Position numbers and translations under genes: made by a program. From the NCBI GenBank assembly GCA_002197995.1, contig NGZR01000001.1, positions 13,597,501 through 13,661,500 of the forward strand: a DNA stretch of 64,000 nucleotides, given 5' to 3'. Positions 1-10,886 of this stretch are shown here, piece by piece. The notes beneath the pieces were generated by a model, which was not told the origin of the DNA, ran no database searches, and saw only the letters and a program-made list of their open reading frames with translations. Source of the DNA: Gaeumannomyces sp. JS-464 (taxonomy: Eukaryota > Ascomycota > Sordariomycetes > Magnaporthales > Magnaporthaceae). Every line of letters begins with the position of its first letter. Positions within the stretch are counted from its first letter, which is position 1.

Positions 1-2594
1 AAAGCTGTAAAGCGAGGGCGGGAAATGGGCATAACGCAGCGTTTTAAGGCCGGTAAAAGCTTTAATAGCTGAAGGTTATAAATCGACTACCAGGTTTACA
101 AAGCTCGTAAAAAAGCGCTGTAACGTGCGTTCGATTCGCTTCGATAAGGGGAATCGGAAAAAGGTTACGGCTTGTTAATAAAAGCATTGGTTTAAAAAGG
201 AGGTTAGCCGAAAACGGCGACGTGGCAGTAGTTTTTATAGTAAGATCGATAGGTTTAGCGCAGCGAAAAATGATTAGTTTTATGCACCAAAAATAAAGTT
301 CGATTGCCCTTGTTAAAAGGGGTTAAATAGTGCTTTTTTCGAAGGAAACGGATAAAAATTAAAAATCGGCTGGCGATTAAATTAAAAAAATCGCATTAAA
401 CGTGCGTAAGCGTCACCCATTTGGGTAATAAACGCGGTGGCGATCGTTTATACTGTGGGTTTTTTGGTTTAGGTGGGTATCGCACTTTAAAAACGGCACT
501 TTTTAAGCTTTGCCAACCAACTTACGGTAATTATTTACAATAATTCCTACGTTTGCTTTTATCGGGATTTAATGCATTTTAATCGCCTTTTTAAAGCTAA
601 TTAAATGCCGTAACTTGCGGTTTAATTAACGTTAATTTTATTTATTTAAAAGCGAGTAGTGGTGTTTATAGTAACCTGCCTAATGGTAATTTCCGTAATT
701 TCCAAACCCTTAACCCCAATGATATTTAACAGAAAAACTAACAATAACATTCCTATAAAAATATAGGGTTTTAATTGGGGCGTGCTTGCGCTAATTACAA
801 TAGCTAACAAGGTTACGTTTAATTGGTACGGGCCTTGTTAAGCACTATAAATAATGCTAGCAAAGCCCCAAGCTTAGTAGGTGGTACAGGCTTGTATTGC
901 AAGGAGGGGGCGTTAACAGTCGCTTCCTTTATATACCTTCCGACATCGATCCCGCGGGCCCCCCCCCCCCCCCAAAGGGGTTCCGGTGCCGCACGCGATT
1001 TTCCGAAAAATTATTTTGTATAGGGAAATTAAAAAATCGACCCACGGCCACCAAAGCCATTTTTGCGTTAGGCTTCCAAATTTAACTTGTGCGTTTTTCA
1101 CCCCTGCTTTGGCGCGTGCAGGGTAGGTGAATTAAATAGCCCTACAACGGCTAACTTAAGCGCGGTAGCACGCTGTGGGCCGACCTTATGCACAGATTTA
1201 CAAAAGTACAAGGTAGGTAATACAAGGTAGGTAGTGCGGGGTAAGTAAGGTTTATGCACCCAACCTTAGCTAAATACATTAGTTCTTTTTAACAATTCCC
1301 TTATAACTTTATTAAAACAAGCTGCCCGATTACAAGAATACCTTTATTCGAACCGCTTCGATTAAAACTATACGTTGGCCGTATCGCTTTACACTAAATT
1401 TACGATCATTTCCTTGTTTTCCAAGTTGCTTAACCATTAGTAAGCTATCCCTTCGTCCTATTTAAAGGTTCGAATTAACTCCCGCTTAATCCGGCCCGAT
1501 AAAGCGTTTTACGAGTACTTCCACAGCTTTTTTACAGCTTGTATTTAAAGCTCGTACCTTAGTTAACGCTTATAAAGCGCCTGGCCGGCCAAGGAAAACT
1601 TCGCATTTAAAAAAGGTAACTTTTAATCGGTTATAAATCCAGCTCGGCTAACGTTTGTGCAACTTTAATAGGCGATTTTTAACGTAAAATTAGGCTTTTA
1701 CTACCGTAAATGCCCGGACTTATTAAAAAGCCGTTTGCCGCGGCCCTTTTTAACTTATCGGCGTAAAAAATCCTCGTCGTCGCTTGCTAAAGCCGTAAAC
1801 GTTGGGCCGGCCATGGCGATTTGTTCCCTTCGCGCCCAATTGGTCCCGCAAAAAACGGCCTCGTAAAAGTCCAGGCGGAAAAAAGGCTTTTTGCGCATTT
1901 AACGAACGGTAAGCCGGATCGCAAAAAAACGATTTCCAAGCTTAATTGCTAGCGAGGTACAGTTTTTGTAATCGAATTTAAAGGCAACCTTTAACCGCCT
2001 CCCAAAGTTTAACCAGTTTTTATACTGCGTTTAAAGGCTTTAATACTTGTTTTTAACCCTTTTTAACCATTTAATATAAGGTTATTAGTTGGATAAAACC
2101 TTTACAACTATTTTTATGCATTTGGGCTGCCAGCTAGCGATTGCCGGATTTATTTTCCCCTGCCGGCCGGCTTTCGCGAGGGTTTTAAAAAAGGCCAAAA
2201 GCTAATTAACAGTTTAATCGGTCCGTTTATAGCCCTTTTAAAAAGCTTAAAAGCCTTTTACAAAAGTGCTTTAAGTCGTTTACAAGGTTGCGGCAAAAAA
2301 AGGGGCTATAAAAGGTGCAAGAAAAAGCGGAAAGGGCGACTTTAAGGCCTCCGGGGCTTCCAAAGCCTTAAAAAGGTCGTAAAAGTCGAAAAATCGCCGG
2401 CTTTATAGGCTTTTAGCGAGGCTGCCAAAGTTCCCAACGTGATTTGGGTGTTTAAAATACCCTCCTTTTCCCCGGCAAAGGTTACAAAAAACGAGGGGGG
2501 CAAAAATAAAGCGCGATCCTCGCGTTCCTAGCACCGGCGCTGGAAACGAAAGGATAATTAACGAGGCATAGTACCGGAAGTAAGGTTAGTAGGT
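1..2594. repeat. RIP-degraded repeat DNA, family not resolved
   Basis: No open frame of credible length is present. The sequence is AT-rich with many TAA/TAG codons, yet CpG dinucleotides remain common, which is the look of RIP-mutated transposon sequence in this window. A run of 15 C lies at 959-973. I could not assign the block to a transposon class. It directly borders the 5' target-site copy of the copia-type element at 2590-2594. Confidence 0.55.
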
Positions 2595-2741
2595 TGTAAA
2601 AAGTTAGCCCGTGCGCCGGTGCCTTACTTTACCCACGAAAGCGTCACCTACCGGATTTTTACCTTTTTTTAAAAACACAAACAATATAAAGCTATTTCCC
2701 TTTTTTGCAAGCGGTTTTACGGCCGCCTTACACTTTTAACA
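2595..2741 (+). repeat. 5' LTR of the copia-type element
   Basis: This 147-bp copy matches the right LTR at 4104-4250 throughout. Every difference is a C-to-T or G-to-A change in this copy, mostly at CpA, CpT or their complements; CpG sites are unchanged. Confidence 0.85.
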
Positions 2742-3537
2742 GGTTATAAGCCTTTAATTCCCATCGGAATAAACCTATTTACAATTTTTTTTGGCCAATA
2801 GCCGCGTTATTTTTCGTTATTTTAGCCGGTGGCCGCAATTACGTTTTAAAAGCCGGTAGCCGCACAATAACGTTTTCCAATGGAAAACGTTTCCCGGTGG
2901 GAGATATCGCCCGGTAGGCATCACGTACTATTTACTTTATTATTACCCGGTGGGCGATAACGGGCCGTTTACCCTACTTTTTCCTATAGGCCGCTGCTTT
3001 ATTTCCTTACTACTTTTAGGCCGCTGTTTTACTTTTGTTAATTTTTGCTTTATAATAATAATAACGACGGCAGTCGCTTATTGCTTACCACCGCTTAAAA
3101 TGTTTTTTATTTATAAAAAAGCAACTGTTAAAATACCTGTATTGCAAAGGCCTTTTAATTTGGAAACGTAAAAGCGCGCCGTTAAATTGCATTTAATCGC
3201 GGGCGGCGCCGACGATTATATTAGCGATAACCCGCCTTTTTAACCTAACGATCCGGCCGCTTTTAAAACCTAAAAAGCTAAAAAGGTCCTCGTTTAGTAT
3301 TTTATTAAACAATTAATTACGAAGGTTACTAACAAGTTTAAGCGATAAGGTTAAAGCTTTAAAGCCGACGATTTCGCCCGCAACTTTAAAGCCTTTTAGC
3401 TCGCCGTTACCACTAAAATTGGCCAAAGTACCGACGCTTAACTTAATAGCTTAATGGAAAAGTTCGTTAACCTCGAGGTATCCAAATATAACGACGTTAA
3501 AAAATACACCAACCGTTAGTTTAAATTTAAAAAACAA

Positions 3538-3990
3538 ATGGAGGAAGCCGGCGTTATAATTCCGGACCGTTTTTTCGTTAGTTACTTTATTAAGGGTTTC
3601 CAAAAGCATTATCCAATCGCCGTTACCGTCGCTTTAAGCGCCCACCTAATGCCCGCCGGCCGCACCCCGATTTAAATTATCCAAGCCGTTATCGAAAACG
3701 TAACTACTTTCGAGTCGGCCGACTTTTCCCTAACTAATATTAACGCGCCCACCGCTTGCACTAAAAAAAACTGTTTAATTGTTTTTCGTTTACCCCACCA
3801 CGACCGGTGCGGTAGGCATTATATAAAAGGTAACGACGGGTGCTGGTTATTACACCCTAAGCTGGAAAAGGAATACTATAAGCAAAAGCAGCAGGCCGCT
3901 GCACAGGTTACAGGAATAGGAACGGTTAAAAGAGCTAACCCCCGGGCCGTTAATTATACCTTTAAAATGCCTGTTAACCGCGGCAGTGCT
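3538..3990 (+). pseudogene. Ty1/copia gag remnant with zinc knuckle
   Basis: The frame starting at 3538 reads like the C-terminal half of a fungal copia Gag: a DRFFVSYFIKGF segment, then a nucleocapsid-like knuckle with CGRHYIKGNDGCW followed by LHPKLE. One in-frame stop lies at about 3673 and the frame ends near 3993. Weaker, stop-ridden homology extends upstream from about 3180. No protease, integrase or reverse transcriptase follows before the right LTR, so only RNA-binding function was encoded. Recognition is by family style, not by database search. Confidence 0.6.
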
Positions 3991-4103
3991 GGATAGTATG
4001 CCATGTAATTAAAAGATTTAACACTACGGATATTGGACTGTTGGTAGTAGTTGCCGGCTGGAGATAGCTTCACTTTTGTGACGCTTTCGTGGTTGTAGGG
4101 GGG

Positions 4104-4250
4104 TGTGAGGAGTTGGCCCGTGCGCCGGTGCCCTACTTCACCCACGAGAGCGTCACCCACCGGATTTTCACCTTTTTTTAAAAACACAAACAATACAAAG
4201 CTATTTCCCTTTTTTGCAGGCGGCTTTGCGGCCGCCTTACACCTTTAACA
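4104..4250 (+). repeat. 3' LTR of the copia-type element
   Basis: This copy starts right after a polypurine tract and ends TAACA, followed by the TAGGT target duplicate. It is the more GC-rich and presumably less mutated of the two LTRs. Confidence 0.85.
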
Positions 4251-4255
4251 TAGGT

Positions 4256-4960
4256 AGAAAAGAAGGGTTATAGGTAATGTAAATAAAGGATATTAGTTTT
4301 TGTTCTACTCGTTTTGCACTTGGATTTGGCTTGCCAAAGGTTTCCCTTTATATACCCCGAGGATCTCTGGCTTTTGAGCTTTCGAACGAGCTTACCGCGG
4401 GCCCCAAAAACCTTTTAAATCCTCCAAAACGTAAGGCTATTCCAGCTTGTTTTGCCTTTGGATCCCGACTTTGCACAAATCCTTGTTATTTTTGGGAATA
4501 GCTTTTATTTTAAGCGTTCGTGCTCATTTCTTTATATAAATAAATGTTCCCTGTCTGCCCTGGATAGGAACCCACCGAAAATCAGGCCCAAATATACATA
4601 AACGGTTACAGGGCGGGCCTGGGAGTTGTTTACGGGACGAGAATTAAGCTTAACTAAGGTTAAAAAACCGGCCAGGGGTCAAAAAACCAGAAAACCAATT
4701 GTATTAAACACGCCCAAAATGGTCGTCGAGATTTCAAAATGATTCATCCACTCTCATCGGTTGGCCACCAATAGGAATGCGTTGTTTCTTGACCGCCCCA
4801 CCTGCCTTTGGCTCTGTTGGCGTCCACCAACTTGACCGAATCTAGGGCCGCATGCAGAAGACGGGTATATAACAACACTCGTTGCCGCGCCGGATGCCTC
4901 AGTCAAAGATTCCAGTCTGCATCCACCATACGCTTCTTCAAGGCTCGGCTTCATTGACCC
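4256..4960. repeat. Degenerate repeat tract with a MITE-end relative
   Basis: No gene is supportable here. The stretch at about 4652-4712 (a poly-A/CCGGCC/GGGTC/poly-A/ACC pattern ending in a GTATTAAACACGCCC-like end) resembles the right terminus of the 8875-9535 MITE and may be a decayed member of the same family. The segment 4740-4960 is of more balanced composition and may hold the promoter of the REI1-like locus. Confidence 0.4.
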
Positions 4961-5047
4961 CTTGACAACTGCCAAACCACCCACAAAGTCTTCGAGCCCT
5001 TCGCCCCAACTACTTTACTCCATCAGCACTTTACTGCAACTTTCGCC

Positions 5048-6072
5048 ATGGTCGGCGACGCTACCACAGCAAGCGGCTCCAGCAGCCCGTCAAGATGCCC
5101 TGACACACCCCCGAAACACCTCAGGAGTATCCAGTCTTCAACAACGAGCAGTGTCTCTTCTGCAACAAGCTCACCAGTAGCTTCGACGCGAATGTAGCAC
5201 ACATGCAAACCGCACATGGCCTTTTCATTGCTGATAGGGAGCGCCTGGCCGTCGATCTCGAGACGCTGCTCGCCTACCTTCATTTGGTTATTGTGGGATA
5301 CAACGAGTGCATCTGCTGTGGTACACAGCGGAACACAACCCAAGCGGTCCAGCAACGTAAGTCTTTCCTTGATCAAGGGGGCGTATGCCCTCACATACAC
5401 TTGGAGTTTTCCTCATCTGATACCCGGCAAATAGATATGCTTGGAAAGAGCCACTGCAGGTTCGACATTGAAAGGCCGGACTCGGAATACGGCGACTTCT
5501 ACGACTTCTCCGGGTCAGAGGCTGAAAGCGAGGAGGAGGGGGGCGAGGACGGCACCCCAATGCCCGCAAAAGGCAAGGCAGAGAATCTACCGGTGCAGGA
5601 CGATGAGGGCTCGCTACGATTGCCCTCTGGACGGATTATCGCCAATCGTTCCCAGCCGCAGGCAAACCCCCGCCGAAGACGTCTGAGATCAAGCTCTCTA
5701 GAAGAAACGGAGAGACCGGAAGCGGTCGCAGCAATCAGTGACGCCAGAAGTCCCCAGGAAGTGCCGCCAGCCCCATCAGAATCGACAGCAGCAACTCAGC
5801 CGGGCTCGAGCGGACTGACATTGACAAGAGCGGAGAGGAGGGAGGACAAGTTCGGCAAACAGCTAGCTACCCTGCGGGCAAGCGATGCCGGCGCCTTGGC
5901 ACATCTTTCCCGCCCGGAGCAGAGAGCAGTGCTGGCGGCGCAAAAAAAGCAGCTCGAGAAGGCAGCTCGGGTCGAGCAGAGATACAGAACCAGGCTCGAA
6001 GGGCTTGGCAACAAGTTCTTGATGGGGCACTTTGTCAAGGATGCGGCGGACAAGAGGACACTGTGGAAATGA
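5048..6072 (+). pseudogene. Truncated REI1-like ribosome biogenesis factor
   Basis: From about 5107 the frame matches REI1/Reh1, the cytoplasmic zinc-finger protein that works in late 60S subunit maturation (release and recycling of Arx1). It shows a C2H2-type segment with CLFCNKL and HMQTAHG, the ETLLAYLHLVIVGYNEC block with CCGTQRNTTQAVQQ, then SHCRFDI and SEYGDFYDF. The C-terminus carries LRLPSGRII and LGNKFLMGHFVKD. A 78-nt intron at 5357-5434 (GTAAGT..ATAG) is needed to join QQ to the HM..GHCRF-type block. The usual N-terminal zinc fingers (roughly 200 residues) are missing: a good-context ATG at 5048 opens a different frame that stops at 5195-5197, and a TGA (5101-5103) precedes the REI1 frame. 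A shortened protein could start at 5203. I read it as an internally deleted duplicate; the complete gene should lie elsewhere. Confidence 0.75.
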
Positions 6073-6179
6073 ACTAAGCTTCTTTCTGGCTTCGGATAGA
6101 TATTGTATCAGGGAACGGAGGGAAATAGTCATTGTTGGCTAGATATTGAGAAGCCATATTCTGTATTTGACGTTCTTTA

Positions 6180-6772
6180 ATCAAATATACCCTTATTCAC
6201 CCCGACTCTTGCGCGCATTCAACTGAAATCTTAGAGTTTAAGAAAGAAATGGCGTTGAATCGGAGGTAATTTTATCCACTATCAATCACATTGGCAAAGC
6301 GAGGTTGCGGCAGTGGAGTCAGTAGTGAGAGGGGTAGGTGACATAAAGGTGCCACAAGGCTGAGCGCATAGCCATGAATCGCAGGCCATCGTTATCTCAC
6401 TATAGAGCTACCCTGATGCCTGAGCAGCCTCACGTAGTTGAGGTGAGTGTATAGGGCTCATGTTCTAGGAGACACGTCACACACAGACACATGCAACCAG
6501 TTCAGGTCCAGGAATAAAATCTCTAGTTCTCGGAAATGGGCCGCCAGAAAAGACGTTGGAGGATTTAGACCCAACATTGCAGCTTTCCCTCCCGCGTTGC
6601 GGGGCTCCGACCCCGCCATCAACCCAGTCTCTTCGCAAGGGAAAGTAGAGTCGAGGTTCCGGTTACAGTTCCGGCTTACAATTATATCCCAGCCCTGCTA
6701 CACCAGTTCAAAAACCCCTTCCGGGAGACTCGAAAACTTACCAGCACGACCAGCCCGGGCTCTTCTGTCGTC
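6180..6772. other. Intergenic, no gene seen
   Basis: Unique-looking sequence between the REI1-like remnant and the next gene. Short frames here overlap in several phases and show no recognisable protein. The last 300 bases probably contain the promoter and 5' leader of the gene starting at 6773. Confidence 0.5.
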
Positions 6773-7818
6773 ATGTCGTCTTTCATGGATCTGGCATCCT
6801 CCTTCACCTGCTGTACATCTGGTTATTCTTCAGAAACTGGAGATAGCAGCGAGGAGACCCCGCTCTCGACCCAGCAAAACGAAGAGGAAACGACCACTCC
6901 CCATCCCCGGTTCGAGCCATGCAGAATCCTAGCTTCTCACGGTATCTCCAGCGTCTCCTGGTTCGAGGACGCGCTGGCGCCCTACGCCAACGACCTCCCG
7001 CTTTTCGATCTCCATCTGCTCGTCTCAAATCCTCGTCAGGCGGCCGACGTCCTTCTCGGCTACCGCGGCTACTACGCGGCCCCGATCGCGCAAGCTTCTG
7101 ACCCCAGAGCCCCTCTGGGCGGAATTCGACTGGAAGGGTCGATGGTGCTGGATAGCTCAAGCATCAAGAACGGTGCGGTTCTCCTCGACGCCGCTGCTTG
7201 GCAGTACAGCCCCCAAGATGCTACCGAGGAGGGCTGGCACGGGCCTGTTCCCCAGCTCGACAAGTTCCTGGCCTCCCTGATGACGTACTGGGTCACAATG
7301 CCAGAGGAAGAGTACCGCCTCAACATCCGCCTTGCGAACTCGGTCGCCGATGTCATATTCCACGGTTACCTTCTGAAGGAGTCGGACGGCCAGCCGGTCC
7401 GGAGGCCCGAGTTCGCCGACAAGCTGCCGCCGGAGCTGAGAGAACTGCACTTCGACCTCATCGGCAGGTACCCGGGCCAGCTGAGCATCAGCGACTTCCG
7501 CAAGCACGAGTACCACGCCCTGAGGTACAGGCAGATCCTGGAGGGCGCCTTTACGCCCCGCCCGTACCCCACGGGCAACGTGCCCGTGTCGGTTGCCGAG
7601 CTCCCCGACCTCACCGGCTACAACCTCGCCATGCCCTGTGCCCAGATCCCCCAGAAGAAAAAGGCGTCGAAGAGGGGTCGGAAGGGCAAGGGCGCCGCGA
7701 AGGTGAGTAAACACCTGTCTGCCCGGAACTCTCCCGTTACGTACTTGTTTGTGCTGGTATTAATCCGAAGTCTTTACAGACGTCCAAGCTTACCTCCGTC
7801 GAGGAGGACGGTCCTTGA
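6773..7818 (+). CDS. Uncharacterised fungal protein, two exons
   Basis: The ATG at 6773 opens a 310-codon frame. A standard intron at 7703-7779 (GTGAGT..TTTACAG, 77 nt) joins it in phase to a short last exon 7780-7818, giving about 322 residues. I do not recognise the family with confidence. The middle has the pattern SHGISSVSWFEDALAPY and a segment around residues 120-145 rich in D/S/A, followed by a helical, hydrophilic domain. The C-terminus is strongly basic (QKKKASKRGRKGKGAAK), like a nuclear localisation or nucleic-acid-binding tail. No signal peptide or membrane segment is visible. Codon use is GC-rich at third positions, unlike the flanking repeats, which supports a real gene. Confidence 0.7.
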
Positions 7819-8141
7819 GGGCCAAAAGATGGGGCAGCTGCCAAGTAGTTTGAGGGAGAGACTTGCTGGGGCTGGAGGGGGTGAAAATTTCTGTTTGTAA
7901 AAATGTTTTTGTTTCGTACGAAACAGTTGGGACCATATAGTCCCGAATAATAAATACAAACGCTGTGTTTTTTGTACCGCAGTTGACGCTACGGTGAAAA
8001 GCTTCGGTTCCGATATGCCGCTAACATGGATAACAAGCAGATTGTGCCATTGACAGTGCTAGCTTGGCTAACGTATTTATTGGCCGCTCATTCATACCAA
8101 TCCTTGTCTTCCAAAAAAAAAAAAAAAAAAAAAATCTGTCT
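7819..8141. other. Intergenic with A22 homopolymer
   Basis: This is the 3' flank of the gene ending at 7818. A run of 22 A lies at 8113-8134. Nothing else is recognisable. Confidence 0.5.
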
Positions 8142-8535
8142 TATTCTCGGGAGCGATAAGCCTCAGCACAAACCCCGTCCTCGATAAGCTCGGCAAACTG
8201 CTTCATAAGCTGGCTACCAGGGCCCCTCATACGGTCCTCCTTATCCGTCCAGGCCTAATGGTATTAAAATGATCAGGAAACCACAGGCAGGCGGCATTGG
8301 CGCTGACGCTATCCAGTATCCCAAAAGTCCGCCATGATGAAATATCTGCAGTACTCGGATGGGTATGTCTAGGCGTAGTGCTGCATTTCTGGTTTTTATC
8401 ATTGCTAGGGTCCAGCATCTGCTTGATCTCCGTCACTGCGACCTCCTCTTCCACGACGTCTGGTTGCATGGGGTTGGGCACGGTACACTTTCGCAAGAGG
8501 CTGTACTTGGCGAGGAGGATCGGCGGTGGCTGCAT
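8142..8535 (-). CDS. Possible minus-strand gene fragment, unknown
   Basis: On the minus strand an ATG at 8535 opens about 100 codons (MQPPPILLAKYSLLRKC...). Separately, a short segment ending at 8142 reads SQLMKQFAELIEDGVCAEAY and looks protein-like. A splice acceptor CCATTAG just upstream of that segment would allow it to be the last exon, but I find no convincing donor, so the two parts may not belong together. No function can be given. Confidence 0.25.
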
Positions 8536-8874
8536 GGGGCGTGACGAAGGCTACGACCCATGGAAGAACGAGGGTTGCGGCCGGTGCAGAGATTGACGGT
8601 GTGGCGCGAACTGTGTGCCCAGCAAATTCTGTCATCTGGTGGCTTGGAATGACCGCATTTTGGCTGTGTCGGCTGAATCGTGGTCAAGGTCGGGCAGTGG
8701 AGGCAAGTAATAAGTGGAAAATGGCCGACAACATAGTTGCAGGGTAGGAGTAAACCTGGCACTGGGGACCTTTATCATGCTGGCCTCGTGAGATTATGGG
8801 GACCAATGGCTGCACGGCTTGGGAGGCACAGCTAACAGAAAGAGCTGGGATCTGCGGACCGAAGCGTCAACTTA

Positions 8875-9535
8875 GGGGCTGTTTGACACTAAATCGGTTT
8901 TTTGGTTTTTCCATACTATTTTTGAAAACCGCTTGAAAACCGGTTTACGGGTCCGGGGTAACCCCCTTGTGAAAATCCTCGGAAGACCCGCCAGAAGTAT
9001 CTTTTCCCTTCCCAGGCTACGAGTCGCGTTGCCGCGGGCCCGGCCACCTCCGGTGCCACCTTTTTTGCCATCCTTTTTTGCCACCTCCTTTATCACCCTG
9101 GCTAGGGCTTTACCCCGTTGAATATATAAAGCCGGCCACCCTCCCGCCTTTCGAAAAGGTTTTGACTTGGAAAAATTTGAAGCCCCGAAATGGGCGCCCC
9201 AAAAAGGGCCACCCCAAAAAGGGCCACCCTAAAAAGGGCCACCCTAAGGAGGGCCACCTCAAGGAGGGCCGGGTACGTGTAGAAGGCCAGGCACGTGTAG
9301 GAAGCCAGGCACGTGGGTTTGGTGGGTGCAAATAAAACCAAATAATAATTATTTTTTTTGCCACCTTTTAAAGGGGAAATTCGCTTGCGAACTGTTGCCA
9401 GGAGTTAAAAATGGAAAAAAATCTATTTATAAAGGTACATTTTTTATTGCAGGGCCCCTTGTAACGATCCTCGCTTATTCAAAAAACCGGCCGGGGGTCG
9501 AAAAAACCAAAAAACCTTTAGTGTCAAACAGCCCC
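8875..9535. mobile_element. PIF/Harbinger-type MITE, 661 bp
   Basis: Imperfect terminal inverted repeats of about 38 bases begin GGGGCTGTTTGACACTAAA at 8875 and end in the complement (TTTAGTGTCAAACAGCCCC) at 9535. Each end is flanked by TTA (8872-8874 and 9536-9538), the three-base target duplication typical of PIF/Harbinger elements. No transposase frame is inside, so it is a non-autonomous element. The interior carries a GC-rich 15-base tandem array at about 9193-9270. Class assignment rests on TIR start and TSD length only. Confidence 0.75.
9193..9270. repeat. 15-bp minisatellite inside the MITE
   Basis: About five tandem copies of a unit close to GGGCCACCCCAAAAA, degrading to GGGCCACCTCAAGGA at the right end. 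It lies wholly inside the 8875-9535 element. Confidence 0.75.
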
Positions 9536-9538
9536 TTA

Positions 9539-9860
9539 CTGAGCCAACGTACGAAAATAACGGCCCACCTCGATGTACCGACTGGGCCCCCCATGTTAAA
9601 AACCACCCAATCAGGGCCAATTCAATAGAAAAAATCATCCCTGCACCAGAAGATACATTTGCACCGGCCTAACACATGAAGGAGGGCAACGCCCTTCAAC
9701 TCAAAAACCCCACACCAAAGGCAATCGCGGGCAATCGAAATCGTGGCGGGCCGGCTTTTTCAGCCTCCGCGCATTGCAGCCCGGCAATCAACTTGGCTAT
9801 TTTTGATCGCGATCCTTTTAATAAACGAAGGAGAATACGGGCTAATAATTAGCGTCTTTA
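9539..9860. other. Flank of the Tc1-like transposase, no gene
   Basis: No open frame is supportable. The left terminal repeat of the Tc1-like element should be here, but I could not identify a convincing inverted-repeat partner downstream of 10886. Confidence 0.4.
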
Positions 9861-10886
9861 ATGGCAGGCAAACAGCTTACTAAACCGGACCGGATCCGTG
9901 TTCGCGCGCTTTATTTTGATGCGCGTCACTCCCAACGAGAAATCGCCAGAATCACCGGCTTCGGCCGCTACCAAGTCCGCCAAGCGATCTACTGCCAGTC
10001 GCCTGCCTTCCGGCCTGGCCGCCCTCCCGCCCTCAATAACGAGCAGACGTTTGAGCTTATTGAATTCATCTCTGCGAGCAAGAAGAACCGCAGAATGACT
10101 TTCCTTTAACTCTCTCTCGCGCTGTTTGGCGCTGTTTTTAGTGTTTTTGCCATCCGCTCGACCCTTTACCGCAACGGCTACAAAAGATACGTGGCCCTCC
10201 GCAAGCCGCCTATCAGCGAGAAAAACCGCCGCGCCCGCCTCGCCTTTGCCCTTGAACACCTCGATTGGACCTCCGACGATTGGGCCCGGGTCCTTTGGTC
10301 TGACGAGACTTGGGTGACGGGCGGGTGCCACCGCAAGCAACGGGTGACCCGGAGGGCCGACGAGGCCTTTGATCCGACCTGTATCGTTAGCAGATACCAA
10401 CGGAAAAAGGGCTGGATGTTTTGGGGTTGTTTCTCCGGCTTAACAGGTAAGGGGATTGGTTTTCATTGGGAAAAGGAATGGGGCCCGATTAATAACGAGT
10501 CCTATCGTTAGCGGATCGTCCCCTTAGTTTAAGGAACCTGTAAGTTGGCAGAACGTGATGGGAATACCTTACTTTTTATGCAGGACAACGCACCGAGCCA
10601 CGCCGCCAAAGAAACTCTTAAGGACCTATTCGAACGAGGCATCAACGTTATCAAGTGGCCTCCCTTCAGCCCCGACCTTAACCCTATCGAGAACGTTTGG
10701 AACTGGATGAAAGATTGGCTCGAAAACAACTTCGAAGATGACAACCCTTCCTACGACGTTCTCCGGAGACGGGTTCTGGCTGCTTGGGAGGCCGTGCCGG
10801 AGGCCTTTTTAAAGGCCCAGTTGGATACCATGCACCAGAAGATGCAAGACGTTATTAACGCCAACGGGATGCACACGAAGTGGTGA
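9861..10886 (+). pseudogene. Tc1/mariner-like transposase with three stops
   Basis: A single frame of 342 codons runs from the ATG at 9861 to the TGA at 10884-10886 and is interrupted only by stops at 10107-10109 (TAA), 10509-10511 (TAG) and 10530-10532 (TAA). All three could arise from a C-to-T change in a glutamine codon, as RIP does. The N-terminus has a helix-turn-helix (REIARITGFGRYQVRQAI). The catalytic DD34E triad of Tc1-like enzymes is intact: Asp in WSDETW, Asp in FMQDNAPSH, and Glu in PDLNPIENVW exactly 34 residues later. The enzyme would cut and paste the element at TA sites. No indels are seen, so inactivation is recent. Confidence 0.85.

Larger units (their letters stand above)
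2595..4250 (+). mobile_element. Short Ty1/copia-type LTR retrotransposon (gag only)
   Basis: Two 147-bp direct repeats, 2595-2741 and 4104-4250, begin TGT and end TAACA. They are flanked by the same five bases TAGGT at 2590-2594 and 4251-4255, a target-site duplication. A primer-binding-like GGTTATAAG follows the left LTR at 2742, and a purine run ending in a block of G precedes the right LTR at about 4096-4103. The 1656-bp unit has room only for a gag-like frame (3538-3990) and no integrase or reverse transcriptase, so it would be non-autonomous. The right LTR is well preserved, while the left differs from it by about 14 transitions, all towards A/T. Copia assignment rests on the gag zinc-knuckle style. 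Confidence 0.85.
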
